A stretch of 64,000 nt of DNA from JAHEEL01 sp963715255 (GTDB lineage: Bacteria; Actinomycetota; Acidimicrobiia; Spongiisociales; UBA5794): the NCBI GenBank assembly GCA_963715255.1, contig CAVQRN010000003.1, positions 124,001 through 188,000 of the forward strand. The letters run 5' to 3'. Positions 29,080 to 39,012 of the stretch are shown here, one piece after another. How positions within the stretch are numbered: position 1 is the first letter of the stretch; each line of letters starts with the position of its first letter. The position numbers and the translations under genes are program-made. The notes under the pieces were generated by a model. That model was not told where the DNA came from and ran no database searches. It was given only the letters and a program-made list of their open reading frames with translations.

Positions 29080-30615
29080 ATGAGGAGAGTGCAGATCGCT
29101 TCCGCGACGGCCCTCGCGGCGGCCGCGGGAGCGGCCGTCGCAGACGCCGGTGGGAACGCAATTGACGCCGCCATCGGCGCGTCGATCGCGGCGACATGCA
29201 CAGAGATCGGGATCATTGCTCCGGCCGGCAGCGGTTTCATAACGGTGTGGCCCCGCGATGGCGAGCCGATCGTGATCGACGGCTACGCGGAGATGCCCGG
29301 TCGCGGCCTCCCGGTCGGGGAGTTCGGCGGGGGTGGACGCGAAGTCGAGATGAGTTACGGGGGTCACACTCGGACCATCGTTGGATGGGGTTCGGTTGCG
29401 ACGCCGGGCGCGTTCGCCGCATTCGCGGAGGCACATCGTCGGTTCGGCTCGGTCGAGTGGGACGCCATCCTTGAGCCGACAGCGAGAATCGTCGACGCGG
29501 GATTCCCTGTCTCTGGAGCCTCCGCCGAGTACCTCGACCATTCACACCGGTCGGTCTTCGGATGGAACGAGACCAGCCGTTCCATTACGCACCGCCCGGA
29601 TGGCAGCCCCGTCGGCGAGGGGGACATCATCGACATTCCCCATCTGGCGGATACGCTTCGTTGGGTGGGCGAGGCCGGAGCGTCGGTCCTCTACGAAGGG
29701 GAACTCGGTCGACGCATGGCCGCCGCGGTTCGCTCGGGGGGAGGAATCCTCACGGAACTGGACTTGGCGTCGTATCGCGTCGAGGTTCGAGAGCCGATCC
29801 GGTTTCAGCTCGACGAGTGGGAGATCGCAACCAATCCACCACCTGCGGTCGGTGGAGTTGTCTCGAGTGCGATTCTCCTGCTCGCGTCGTCGCCTCCCTT
29901 CGAGGGGTGGATCCCGGGTGAGATCGATCGAATGGCACGAATCCAGCGTGCCGTGCTCCGCTACCGATCCGAGCAACTCGATGACTACGGCACGAGGGCC
30001 GAGGCCGCCGAGCGGCTCCTCGCGTGTGCCCACGACGGGGATCTATCGGCAGTTCAGCGGTCGCCGAGCACGGTTCACACTTCGACGGCCGACACCGACG
30101 GCAACGGCTGCTCCATCACCTTGTCCGCGGGCTACGGCGCGGGAGCTCTTGTGCCTGAGACAGGGATGTATCTCAACAACTCGCTCGGCGAGGTGGAGCT
30201 CATGTCGGAGGACTACCACACGCTCACCCCCGGGACACGTCTGGTCTCCAACATGGCTCCAACGCTCGCCCGCCGTCCCGATGGTTCGGTCCTGGCGATC
30301 GGCAGTCCGGGAGCGTCACGCATCACTACCGCGGTTGCGCTCGTGCTCCTCAACTTCCTTCATCTCGGAATGTCGCTCAGCGAAGCGGTGGCTCACCCGA
30401 GGCTGCACGTCGAGGTGTTCGGAGGAAAGCCCATGATCGCTCACGAACCCGGACTCGACGTTCGCTCACTCGACGGGATGACCGCTCGCAGATTCCCGGA
30501 TTTGGCGATGTACTTCGGCGGCGTGCAGGCGGCAGTGTTCGATCCAATCGCCGGGCTCTACGGCGCTGCGGACTCGCGCAGGAGCGGCGACACGGCTCGC
30601 GGCGGCTTCGACTGA
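29080..30615 (+). CDS. Gamma-glutamyltransferase-family protein
   Basis: Ntn-hydrolase of 511 residues related to glutathione hydrolases and cephalosporin acylases. The large-subunit start has NAIDAAIGASIAATCTEIGI and GSGFITVW; the autoprocessing site is TVHTSTADTDGNGCSITLS, where the Thr before the Ser is the likely nucleophile; later SNMAPTL and GSPGASRITTA match the oxyanion and C-terminal strands. No signal peptide is visible, so it may be cytoplasmic. True substrate unknown. Stop is 1 nt before the next GTG. Confidence 0.88.
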   Translation: MRRVQIASATALAAAAGAAVADAGGNAIDAAIGASIAATCTEIGIIAPAGSGFITVWPRDGEPIVIDGYAEMPGRGLPVGEFGGGGREVEMSYGGHTRTIVGWGSVATPGAFAAFAEAHRRFGSVEWDAILEPTARIVDAGFPVSGASAEYLDHSHRSVFGWNETSRSITHRPDGSPVGEGDIIDIPHLADTLRWVGEAGASVLYEGELGRRMAAAVRSGGGILTELDLASYRVEVREPIRFQLDEWEIATNPPPAVGGVVSSAILLLASSPPFEGWIPGEIDRMARIQRAVLRYRSEQLDDYGTRAEAAERLLACAHDGDLSAVQRSPSTVHTSTADTDGNGCSITLSAGYGAGALVPETGMYLNNSLGEVELMSEDYHTLTPGTRLVSNMAPTLARRPDGSVLAIGSPGASRITTAVALVLLNFLHLGMSLSEAVAHPRLHVEVFGGKPMIAHEPGLDVRSLDGMTARRFPDLAMYFGGVQAAVFDPIAGLYGAADSRRSGDTARGGFD

Positions 30616-30616
30616 C

Positions 30617-31758
30617 GTGAACTACGAAGAATTCGCTCGCCTGTGTCTCGATCCTGTGCGATTGGCCGCTCTTGGCCGAGCCGCCGAAGGATCACTGAAT
30701 CCTGATGTGCTGACCGGCGCGATGGCTGTCCGGCGGCGAGACGCGCTCGAGGCGATTGCCGACCTCAGGCTCGCGGGACTGATCACCGTCGACGGTGCTC
30801 TTGTGCACGAGGGTCTGCACAGCATCGCCGGAACCCTCCCGCGACCCGAAGTCGCTTCCGACGCCATCACAGCAGGGGATTGGTCCGACGAGGAGCGCAG
30901 CGTCCTGCAGACCTTCTTTTCCGGGGACCGATTGAACGAGATCCCCATCCATCGATTGAAGCGCCGGATCGTGCTCGAGCGACTTGCCCAAGACTTCGAG
31001 CCGGGGATCCGATATGACGAGAAGGCCGTGAGCGAGCAACTCCGAAGCTACAACGACGACTATGCCGCGCTCCGCCGCTACCTCATCGACGAAGGAATCA
31101 TGACCCGGGCCGGGGGCATCTACTGGCGGAGCGGCGGGCGATTCCCGTCCGATCTCCCGTTGGAACCGGAGGCTGCGTCGGACGATTCCGATACGGCGAT
31201 TGAGCGCGGTCCGACACTGCATACCCAGCATCCTGACGTCACGCTCACCCCCTTCACCGTCGCACATCGGGCCGGCCTGCTCGAGGCCGCCGATGACGAG
31301 CGTATCGCGCGCCACATGACCGACCAATTCCCCTACCCCTACACAGAGGACGACGCCGATGCATGGATATCCCTCTGTACGAACGAAGATCCGCCGACCA
31401 ATTTCGTCATCCTCGTCGCAGGAGTCGTAGCCGGTGGTGTCGGCTGTGAGCCCCGAAGCGACATCGTCACGGGCTCAGCAGAAATCGGATGGTGGCTCGC
31501 GCCCCGCTGGTGGGACGCGGCATCGCACCGATCGCGGTTGGGCGACTCATCGAATACTGCTTCAGGGATCTCGATCTCCATCGCGTTGAAGCCGGAGTGT
31601 TTCTCAACAACCCGGCCTCGGCTCGGGTGGCAGAGAAGGCAGGATTCGTGCTGGAGGGCATCGCCCGCGACGGCTACTTGAAGGACGGTCGCCTCGTGGA
31701 CCGGCTCAACTACGGCCTCACTCGGTCCTCACTCGAAAACACCGGAAGCAGCGCATGA
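30617..31758 (+). CDS. DUF2087 regulator fused to GNAT acetyltransferase, frameshifted
   Basis: The N-terminal half contains a winged-helix-like start and a DUF2087 segment (FFSGDRLNEIPIHRLKRR, then LRRYLIDEGIMTR). The C-terminal half is a RimJ/RimL-type N-acetyltransferase (LTPFTVAH, AEIGWWLAPRWW, GRGIAPIAVGRLIEYCF, NPASARVAEKAGF). The frame breaks at TGGTGGGACGCGG near 31511-31518; one extra G restores WWGRGIA, so a base seems missing from a G run. Length is 3n+2. Overlaps SURF1 by ATGA. Confidence 0.75.
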
Positions 31759-32537
31759 GCAGCAGATACACGTTCCTGAGGTCGGGCGTGTGGATCGTGG
31801 GACTGCTCATCGCGTTCCTCACGGTCATCCTCTTCGCAAGCCTGGGGATGTGGCAGCTCCAAAGACTCGACGAACGACAGGCTCTGAACACCACGGTCGA
31901 GGCGAGGATGGCCGCCGAACCGATCGAGTTCGGCGTTCTTCTCGCCGAGAACGGAGTCGATCCCGAAGTGCTCGAGTACCGGCGGGTGACCGTCGCCGGG
32001 ATCTACGGTGTCGAAGATGAGATCATCCTGCAAGCGCGGACCCTCAACAGTCGCTCCGGACACAACGTCGTGACGCCACTCACCTGGGAAGGAGGTGTCG
32101 TTGCGGTCAACCGCGGCTGGGTGCCGATTGATAGTGAGGGACCGCCCGTGCCGACGGCTCGTCCGCCCGATGGGGAGGTCGTCGTCACCGGCATCCTGCT
32201 CACTTCCGAGGAGCGGGGTCCGACCGGGGTGGAGAATCCTGATGGTTCCTACGACAACATCGGCCGTCTGGACCTTGCACTCTTGGAACCTCAATGGGGA
32301 CCAGGACTCGCGGGTGTGTATGTCCAGCTAGAAGCACAGGATCCACCGCAGGGAGCGTTCCCTATCCCTCTCCCGCCGCCGGAGATCGGCGAGGGGCCGC
32401 ATCTCAGCTACGCCATCCAATGGTTCGTCTTCGCCTTGATCATCATGATCGGGTTTCCGAGTCTCGTCGTCAGCACGGCCCGACGTCCTCGACCTACGAC
32501 TTCTGCTTCGCCTTCCATTCCTTCTTCCGGAGCTTGA
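31755..32537 (+). CDS. SURF1-family cytochrome oxidase assembly protein
   Basis: Inner-membrane protein aiding heme a insertion into cytochrome c oxidase. 260 residues with a first membrane helix, the GMWQLQRLDERQ motif after it, EYRRVTVAGIY, GHNVVTPL, VAVNRGWVP and a second helix near HLSYAIQWFVFALIIMIGF. This is the complete SURF1 pattern. It converges on and overlaps the next gene by 44 nt. Confidence 0.93.
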   Translation: MSSRYTFLRSGVWIVGLLIAFLTVILFASLGMWQLQRLDERQALNTTVEARMAAEPIEFGVLLAENGVDPEVLEYRRVTVAGIYGVEDEIILQARTLNSRSGHNVVTPLTWEGGVVAVNRGWVPIDSEGPPVPTARPPDGEVVVTGILLTSEERGPTGVENPDGSYDNIGRLDLALLEPQWGPGLAGVYVQLEAQDPPQGAFPIPLPPPEIGEGPHLSYAIQWFVFALIIMIGFPSLVVSTARRPRPTTSASPSIPSSGA

Positions 32538-33049
32538 GGTCGACCCGATCATCGGGCGTCTCGATCTCGGAAATGTTGGGCCAGTCCGGTAGGTAGGTCT
32601 CCCAGCCGGTCGGACGGATTCCGAACCGCCGTGCCAAGACGGCGAGGTAGATCCGGGCCTTGTACTCGCCGAATCCAGGCATGGAGGTCAGTCGCTTCAT
32701 GAGGTCGTCCGCGTCGATGGCGTCCCGCCAGATAGCGCTGGTGTCTCCGTCGTACTCGCCGGCGACGAACTGGGCGACTGCCTGGACACGCTTCGCCATG
32801 TTGCCGGGGAATCGATGGATTGCCGGCTTCTCCTTGAAAGCGGTCTCCAACGACTCTGGGTCCAGCTCCTGCGATCTGCGAAGGGTCGAGTTCTCCTCCG
32901 AGCCGCTCCTGCAAACGGCGGGGACCGAGGAAGGCCGTTTCGATCGGGATCTGCTGGTAGAGCACAACTCCGACCAGCAGAGCGAACGGCTGATCCTCGA
33001 GTAGGTCGTTGGCTTCCTCGTCTTCGGTGTACGGGAGCAGTTGACTCAA
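32494..33049 (-). CDS. HhH-GPD-type DNA repair protein, frameshifted
   Basis: Resembles the actinobacterial HhH-GPD family of presumed base-excision proteins. The N-terminal part (LLEDQPFALLVGVVLYQQIPIETAF) and C-terminal part (KPAIHRFPGNMAKRVQAVA, MPGFGEYKARIYLAVLARRFG) are in different frames; the break lies near 32885 around GCAGGAGCTGG, and the gene is 3n+1 bases. Start is TTG with AAGGAGG 5 nt upstream. Either a recent pseudogene or a one-base consensus error. Confidence 0.72.
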
Positions 33050-33147
33050 CGTGGCCTCCTTGGTGAGTGGTCGCACCGTAGCGCTGCAACACCGCTGTAT
33101 CGGGCCGCGTCGTGCGACCGGGTATGGTCTTCAAGTAGGGAGGATCG

Positions 33148-33862
33148 ATGACAGAGCGTATCTACTCAACCAAGGCGTACGAACGAGCGATGAAGGCAAG
33201 GGTCGTCGAGGTGGACCGGGACGACGGTCGCGTTCTTCTCGATCGGACGGTGTTCTACCCGGTGGGGGAGGCCAACCGCACGACGTGGGAGAGCTCGTCA
33301 TCGGCGATGACCGCCTCGAAGTCGCTCGCGTGACCCAGGATTCACGCGGCGTGTGGCATTGGCTCGAAGGCGCCTCCCGCCGGTCGGTACCGTGGTGGAT
33401 GGCGAGATCGACTGGGAGCGGCGCTATACCCTGATGAGGACGCACACAGCGATGCATGCCATGTGTGGTGTCATCTGGAATCGCTTCCAGAGCCCGGTGA
33501 CCGGAGGGAACATGAACCCTGGAGAGGGTCGGCTCGATTTCGAGATACCGCAGTGGGATGCGGAGGACCGAGAACCGATCCGAGGAGGAACTCAACCGCC
33601 AGCTCAACCTGGCCCGGCGGATCGAGGTGTCTTTCCTCGACCGCGCCGAAGCCGATCAGGATCCGAGCCTGATCAGAACGAAAGCGAGCCTCCTGCCTCC
33701 TCGTTGACCGAGGTTCGGGTGATCGACATCGTCGGGCTCGATCGCCAGGCAGACGGGGGAACCCACGTGGACTCCACGGGAGAGGTCGGACCCATTCGGA
33801 TCACAAAGACGGAGTCGAAGGGAAGAGGGTTCCGGAGGCTCCGCTTCGTGCTCGAGGGGTAG
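33148..33862 (+). pseudogene. AlaX-type alanyl-tRNA editing protein remnant
   Basis: Pieces of a trans-editing protein that deacylates misacylated tRNA-Ala: FYP/GGGGQPHD, RTHTAMHAMCGVIW (zinc HxxxH), NMNPGEGRLDFEI and DGGTHVDSTGEVGPI (zinc motif, normally CGGTHV). Restoring the protein needs at least four frame changes (near 33267, 33378, 33582 and 33705). Start has GGAGG 4 nt upstream. Several indels in one gene argue for true decay. Confidence 0.75.
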
Positions 33863-33891
33863 TGAGTGCCGCGCGGGGAACCTTCACCGCA

Positions 33892-34383
33892 CTACGCGGA
33901 CGAGGCTCTCGCGTTCGTCTTGATCTCTAGGAGAAGCCCCTCGAAGAACCTGCGCAGTGCCGACTCTGCGAGCCGGTGCATCGCCACCCGATCGACCACT
34001 GCACCGATACGGCCGAGCGGCGGTTGATACGAGGCGAGCAGCGAGACCATCGTCCGGCGATCATCGATCGGTTCGATCTGAGATCGGCGGTGACGATTGG
34101 ATAGATGTCCTGGTGATCGACGGGTTCCCACGAGAGTTGAATGCGACCCATGGGCAACGGACTCGGTACGTCCGCATACTCGGTGACGCGAAAACAGACA
34201 TCTCTGATGAGGTGAAGTCCGGCAACATCGAGGTCGAGGTGGGTGTCTACCTCGTGCATCCGAGTCCACGCCGATTCTGCGGGGTGCATCAAGCGCAGGG
34301 AGCGACTGATCCGTGAGGAACCGGCGAACGACAGCGAAGGGGACGCCAACTGCCTTGTAGTGCTGGACGTGCTGTTCGTGCAT
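33892..34383 (-). pseudogene. SRPBCC-family protein remnant
   Basis: The end of the frame (YQPPLGRIGAVVDRVAMHRL, AESALRRFFEGLL) and the start (KAVGVPFAVVRRFLTD) resemble an SRPBCC lipid-binding-fold protein, while the middle (DVAGLHLIRDVCFRV, IQLSWEPVDHQDIYPIV) is in another frame between about 34090 and 34305. Two compensating indels would explain it. No function is assigned. Confidence 0.55.
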
Positions 34384-34618
34384 CCTCCCTATCGAAGCAC
34401 CGATCGCGCGTCAGCCCTAGGGGCATGGGACCCTTCAGTGTTGGGACCTTCGCCCCGGGATGTCATCGATACCGACTCTACCTCCCCTCACGGCGCTCGC
34501 TGTGGATGCGGTGTGACGGGACCGACTGTCTCCGCGGATGCCGAAACGAAGCCGGCAGGAATTGTCGGGAAGGCGACCTTTTCGCGGTTGGGATGCGATG
34601 GCGAGGGTTCCACGGTCT

Positions 34619-34948
34619 ATGACAACGCTCACGCTCACCTCGCTGGGACCGGCTCTCGCGCTGGTCGCCGCGGTGTGCTCCGGGTCCGATGCACATGCAG
34701 ATACCGCGCTGGCTGACGAGCCACTGATCACGACAGTTGCCGTCGACGAACGCGAGTTGGCACCCGACTCGGAGCTCGCGATGTTCGATGGATCGTCCGC
34801 TACGTTTGCCGACTACGGGGGGAGGCCCCTGGTTGTGAACTCCTGGGCGTCCTGGTGTCCGATCATCGAAGCAGCCGTCATTGTCACGCTCGCATCACGG
34901 CGGACCGGGCGACCGTTGTCCGAACCGGCGATGTCCGTCGATGAATGA
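34619..34948 (+). pseudogene. Truncated TlpA/redoxin lipoprotein
   Basis: A signal peptide with possible lipobox (LVAAVC) and the first half of a TlpA-like thioredoxin fold (MFDGSSATFADYGGRPLVVN, SWASWCP) are present, but the second cysteine of WCPxC and the rest of the domain are missing; 109 residues in total. Probably a deletion product. Confidence 0.6.
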
Positions 34949-35335
34949 CGGCGCCCCCACTGGCCTGATTCCGGCCTACGGTCAGCGACGAGCTCTCGTC
35001 GGGATCGCCCTCTCCCAGTTGCTCGTGCTGACCCTGTGGTTCTCCGCCGCGGCCGTTGCTCCCCAACTTCGCGAGCAATGGGGTCTCTCCGTCGGCCAAT
35101 CATAGTGGCTTAGCCTGGCGGTCCAGATCGGGTTCGTCGTCGGTGCGCGTTTGCCATTGCGCTCTCCGGACTGGCCGACTCGGTGGGAGCGCGGAAGCTC
35201 TTTACGTTCGCCGAAGCGTTCGGATAGCAGTGGGCGTTTCCCTGGCTGGCATTGGGGCCGATCGTCGGAATCCTCGCGATGATCAGGCTTCGCAAATACC
35301 CCGAGTCGCGAATGCTCGCCGGAGGGATCGGCTAG
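34941..35335 (+). pseudogene. MFS transporter remnant with internal deletion
   Basis: The first helix (LSQLLVLTLWFSAAAVAPQL) continues across an in-frame TAG into WLSLAVQIGFVVGA, then shifts frame (FAIALSGLADSVGARKLF). The remaining bases encode only the family's C-terminus (WAFPWLALGPIVGILAMIRL). Some 250 residues of the middle are absent, so this is a real pseudogene and not a sequencing artefact. Confidence 0.75.
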
Positions 35336-35465
35336 GTGCCGGCTCTTGAGCCGTCCGACGGTGCACTCATGGCTGCAGACCGCGTGACATTGTCCGATTG
35401 CCGACAGAGGGGAAGACTATGCCCTACGCAGGTGTTCGATAGAGCAACAGGGAAAGGAATCCTCC

Positions 35466-36695
35466 GTGACTCGAACCACCATGCTGGCGTTGCTCGCCGC
35501 GATCGCACTCTTCGCTGCCGCGTGCGGAGCAGCAACCGATGACTCCATGGCCGAGGAAGCGGCCGGAACAACAGCCTCGTCAACTACCGCGTCGACCTCA
35601 ACCACGGAGACCGACGATGCGGCGAGTGCCGCACTCCCGACCGGTCCGTCTGCTCTGACCGATTCCGGTTCGTCGGAGTTCCCTGAGCCCCTTGTGCCGC
35701 TCGCTGAGATCATCTCCGGTGGGCCACCTCCCGACGGTATCCCGCCGATCGATGAACCGGTGTTCCTGGACATTGCCGACCACTTGGAGATTCTCGATCC
35801 TGCCGAACCCGTCGTTGCGCTTGAGATCAACGGCGACGCTCGCGCCTATCCGATCCGCGCGATGATCTGGCATGAGATCGTGAACGACACGGTCGGCGGT
35901 GTGCCCGTATCGGTCACCTACTGCCCGCTCTGCAACTCCGCCGTCACCTATCGTCGGGAGATCAATGGAGTCGAGACGACGTTCGGAACTTCAGGCAGGC
36001 TGTTCGCTTCGGCTCTTGTTATGTACGATCGCGCTACCGAGTCACTGTGGACGCATTTCGACGGGCAGGCCGTCGTAGGAGTCCTCACGGGTACCCAACT
36101 TGAAGCGATCGGATCTCCCCTTATGGCGTGGGGGGACTTCCGGTCCGTCTACCCGACGGGGAAGATTCTCAACTGGAACGAGACAGGGTTCAGCCGCGAC
36201 TACGGCAGGAACCCGTACGAGGGCTACGACGACGACACCACCCAGCCATTCCTCTTCAGGGGAGCGCTCGACGACCGCGGACTGGCAAAGCAGAGGGTCG
36301 TGGGCATTGCAGTGGAGAACGAAGCGGTGGCCTACGACCTGAACTTGCTCAGCGACGGAGCGGCAACCGCGACCAACATCGCCGTCGCCGATCAGGATCT
36401 GGCGATCTTCTGGAAGGCCGGCCAAGCGTCCGCCCTCGACACGGGCGTGCTGGATGAAGGCCGGGACGTGGGTTCGGTCGGTGTGTTCTCGCGAGTCGTT
36501 GACGGGCGTTCCTTGACCTTCATCGCCGAGGGGGAGCAGTTCGTGGACGAAGAGACAGGAAGTGTCTGGCTCATAAGCGGCGAGGCGATCTCCGGGCCGC
36601 TCGACGGCTCCCGCCTGGAGCGGGTCGAGCATCTCGACACGTTCTGGTTTTCATGGTCGACGTATCAACCGGACACCGTCCTGATAGAGGAGTGA
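35466..36695 (+). CDS. DUF3179-domain lipoprotein
   Basis: 409 residues with a lipoprotein signal (LFAAACG), a Thr/Ser-rich linker and a DUF3179 domain: DGIPPIDEPVF, ARAYPIRAMIWHEIVND, VSVTYCPLCNSAV and ALVMYDRATESLWTHFDGQA. The two Cys of CPLC could bind metal or be redox active. Family function is unknown. GTG start with AAAGGAA upstream. First intact gene after the decay zone. Confidence 0.85.
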   Translation: MTRTTMLALLAAIALFAAACGAATDDSMAEEAAGTTASSTTASTSTTETDDAASAALPTGPSALTDSGSSEFPEPLVPLAEIISGGPPPDGIPPIDEPVFLDIADHLEILDPAEPVVALEINGDARAYPIRAMIWHEIVNDTVGGVPVSVTYCPLCNSAVTYRREINGVETTFGTSGRLFASALVMYDRATESLWTHFDGQAVVGVLTGTQLEAIGSPLMAWGDFRSVYPTGKILNWNETGFSRDYGRNPYEGYDDDTTQPFLFRGALDDRGLAKQRVVGIAVENEAVAYDLNLLSDGAATATNIAVADQDLAIFWKAGQASALDTGVLDEGRDVGSVGVFSRVVDGRSLTFIAEGEQFVDEETGSVWLISGEAISGPLDGSRLERVEHLDTFWFSWSTYQPDTVLIEE

Positions 36696-36785
36696 ATCAC
36701 ACCGCGGTGTTTCGGCCGGTCGGCATCATTTGACAGCTGCGGTACGGTTGGCAGGTGTGATGGTGCTGAGGCCCGGGAGGTCGAA

Positions 36786-36980
36786 ATGTGGGTGTGGAGT
36801 GACGAATTGGTCGAGCGAGGGTCGACTACCGGCAATGGCGGATTGGCCGGCCAACCGCTAGTTGCATACACGGTAGCTTCCGAGGCTGATCTCGAGGAAC
36901 TGGCGCTCGAGATTCTCTCTCGATCGAAAGCGGAGAGGGCGGATTCGCCATCGCCGGATCGCAAGACCGCGGAGCGGTAA
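36786..36980 (+). CDS. Small acidic protein, unknown
   Basis: A 64-residue frame with GGGAGG 5 nt before ATG. It starts MWVWSDELVERGS, contains a helical segment ASEADLEELALEILSRSKA and ends basic. No family recognised; codon use and ribosome binding site favour a real gene. Confidence 0.5.
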   Translation: MWVWSDELVERGSTTGNGGLAGQPLVAYTVASEADLEELALEILSRSKAERADSPSPDRKTAER

Positions 36981-36983
36981 CAT
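36978..36983 (+). promoter_or_regulatory. Probable -10 box (TAACAT) of ABC ATPase gene
   Basis: TAACAT ends 10 nt before the ATG with no Shine-Dalgarno sequence, consistent with a leaderless transcript. Confidence 0.4.
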
Positions 36984-36993
36984 CGCTGCTGGT

Positions 36994-37878
36994 ATGGGAA
37001 GCAACGTCGTCGAGGCCACGGAGATCACCAAACGCTACGGCGAGACGCTCGCGCTCGATGGCGTCAGCTTGTCCGTGCGCCGTGGGTCGGTGTACGGACT
37101 CGTCGGTCCCAACGGTGCAGGCAAGACGACACTCCTGGGAGTGCTTGCAGGGCTCCGAACACCGACCGAAGGTTCGTTCACTGTCGACGCTTCTCGCGTG
37201 GCGGTGCTCCCCGACACCCCGAAGTTCGATCCATGGATGAAGGCCCGCGAGGTGGTCGACCTGTCGCTCAGTCTTGTTCTGCCAGGGAGCGACCCGAGCG
37301 CCGTCGATGCCATCCTTGACCGTACCGGTCTTTTGAAGGTCGCCCATCGGCGCGTCGGCGGGTTCTCACGAGGGATGCTCCAGCGCCTGGGGTTGGCCGC
37401 TGCAGTCGTCGGGAATCCGGAGCTGCTCCTCCTCGACGAACCGGCGGCCGCTCTGGATCCCGCCGGGCGCAGAGAAGTGCTCAACATGGTGAACGATCTC
37501 CGGGGTGAGTCGACGGTGGTCTTCTCGAGCCACATCCTTGATGACGTCGAGGAAGTGTGCGACGAGATCGGGATTCTCAACGGGGGTCGCATCGTGTACG
37601 AGGGAACGCTCGAGGAACTCGTGCGCGGCAGTTCGCGTCTTCCCTCGTATCGGGTTCGGGTACGGGGGAACGGGGATCGAGTCGTCGATGCTCTCAGGGT
37701 GTGTGATTGGGTGACCGACGTCTCGGGTGGGGGAGACACCGTGATCGTGTCGGCGGGCAGTGCGGCCGTCATCGAACGGGAATTGGTTCGTTGCCTCGCC
37801 CGCATCGATATTGGCGTTGTTTCGGTTGCCCCTCTGGAACGGAGTCTGGAAGATGTCTTCCTCGAGGTGACCCGATGA
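36994..37878 (+). CDS. ABC transporter ATP-binding protein
   Basis: 294 residues with Walker A GPNGAGKT, the Q-loop region, signature FSRGMLQRLG (degenerate LSGGQ), Walker B LLLLDEPAAALDP and switch FSSHI, plus a C-terminal extension of about 80 residues as in CcmA/NatA-type exporters. It overlaps the following permease gene by 4 nt. Substrate unknown. Confidence 0.9.
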   Translation: MGSNVVEATEITKRYGETLALDGVSLSVRRGSVYGLVGPNGAGKTTLLGVLAGLRTPTEGSFTVDASRVAVLPDTPKFDPWMKAREVVDLSLSLVLPGSDPSAVDAILDRTGLLKVAHRRVGGFSRGMLQRLGLAAAVVGNPELLLLDEPAAALDPAGRREVLNMVNDLRGESTVVFSSHILDDVEEVCDEIGILNGGRIVYEGTLEELVRGSSRLPSYRVRVRGNGDRVVDALRVCDWVTDVSGGGDTVIVSAGSAAVIERELVRCLARIDIGVVSVAPLERSLEDVFLEVTR

Positions 37879-38615
37879 GTTTGTGGCGTCTCGAGATCCT
37901 CCGCCTCTTCCGAACCCATCGGCTGTGGATCCTGCTCGCCGTATTCACATCGTTCGGAGTGCTGGGTCCTCTCACGGCTCGATTCCTCCCGGAGATCGTC
38001 GCGGCGTTCGGGGGTGGGATCGAGATTTCGGTTCCCCCGCCGAGTCCCGAGTTGGCGATGGCGGGGTATCTGGGGAACGCGCTTCAAATAGGGATCCTCG
38101 CCGTCGCGTTCGTCGCCGCGGCAGCGCTTGCTTTCGACGCCAAGCCGGAAATGGCCGTGTACCTGCGCACCAGAGCGACCATTCAGCGGATTCTGACCCC
38201 GCGATACACGGTCAACATGGTCGCGGCCATCGCGTCGTTCGTCATCGGGACGGCGGTCGCGTACGTCGGTACGGCGGTCCTCATCGACGCACCAAGACTC
38301 GGCGGAACACTTGTCGCCTCGATGCTCCTTGCCGTGTACCTCGCATTCGTGGTTGCGCTGACGGGTTTGGCTGCGTCGTTCGTCCGCAGCGTCACGGGCG
38401 CCGCTCTGATATCGGTCGGGGCGCTGATCGTGTTCGGGATCATCGGCCTGATCCCGCAGGTGGATCAGTGGCTCCCGTCAAACCTCGTCGGGAGCTTCGA
38501 TGCCCTGATCGCCGGCGGGGAGTTCGCCTACTGGCGATCGCTTCTCTCCACGATCATCCTGTCGATGGGTTCGATCGCAGCGAGTTTCGTTCTGATGGGA
38601 CGTCGGGAGACGTGA
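37875..38615 (+). CDS. ABC transporter permease, ABC-2 type
   Basis: A 246-residue membrane protein with about six helices (for example LWILLAVFTSFGVLGPL, GILAVAFVAAAALAF, MLLAVYLAFVVALTGLAA). Partner of the preceding ATPase by overlap. The extracellular loop IEISVPPPSPE is typical of ABC-2 permeases. Substrate unknown. Confidence 0.82.
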   Translation: MSLWRLEILRLFRTHRLWILLAVFTSFGVLGPLTARFLPEIVAAFGGGIEISVPPPSPELAMAGYLGNALQIGILAVAFVAAAALAFDAKPEMAVYLRTRATIQRILTPRYTVNMVAAIASFVIGTAVAYVGTAVLIDAPRLGGTLVASMLLAVYLAFVVALTGLAASFVRSVTGAALISVGALIVFGIIGLIPQVDQWLPSNLVGSFDALIAGGEFAYWRSLLSTIILSMGSIAASFVLMGRRET

Positions 38616-38641
38616 TCCCCGGCTGAAGGCGGCGCATCGCG

Positions 38642-38647
38642 TAGGAT
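38642..38647 (+). promoter_or_regulatory. Probable -10 box (TAGGAT), leaderless gene
   Basis: TAGGAT ends 9 nt before GTG; no Shine-Dalgarno sequence intervenes. Confidence 0.45.
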
Positions 38648-38656
38648 TGCATCACT

Positions 38657-39010
38657 GTGGCAGAACCACTTCGACACTGCGCCTGGTGTGGGGGAGGGTT
38701 CAAGGCTGTCCCGGGTCCGGGACGTCCGCAGCGCTACTGCCGGAAGTCGCACCGCCAGCGAGCGTACGAAGCACGGCGCGAGGCCAGGCGGAGAGAACTC
38801 GGACCGGACGACGTTCTCATCACTCGACGAACCTGGGAGCATCTGCGCGACGCACTGTATCGACTCGAAGCGGCCGCGGAGGACGTCGCGATCGATATCG
38901 GCACAGGGCGGGCAACGAAGACCGACTATATCGAGGCGCTCGGACATCTATCGGCAGCGGTTCGCGACCTCCAGGACGTTGTCGTGGAGCCGACCGCAAT
39001 CGGGGACTGA
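38657..39010 (+). CDS. Small zinc-ribbon-like protein, unknown
   Basis: 117 residues. HCAWCGGGF and RPQRYCRKSHRQRAYEARREARRR form a Cys-Cys...Cys-His cluster followed by a very basic helix, suggesting nucleic-acid binding; the C-terminus is a helical segment (LRDALYRLEAAAEDVAIDI). I recall similar short proteins in actinomycetes but no assigned function. Confidence 0.65.
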   Translation: MAEPLRHCAWCGGGFKAVPGPGRPQRYCRKSHRQRAYEARREARRRELGPDDVLITRRTWEHLRDALYRLEAAAEDVAIDIGTGRATKTDYIEALGHLSAAVRDLQDVVVEPTAIGD

Positions 39011-39012
39011 CG

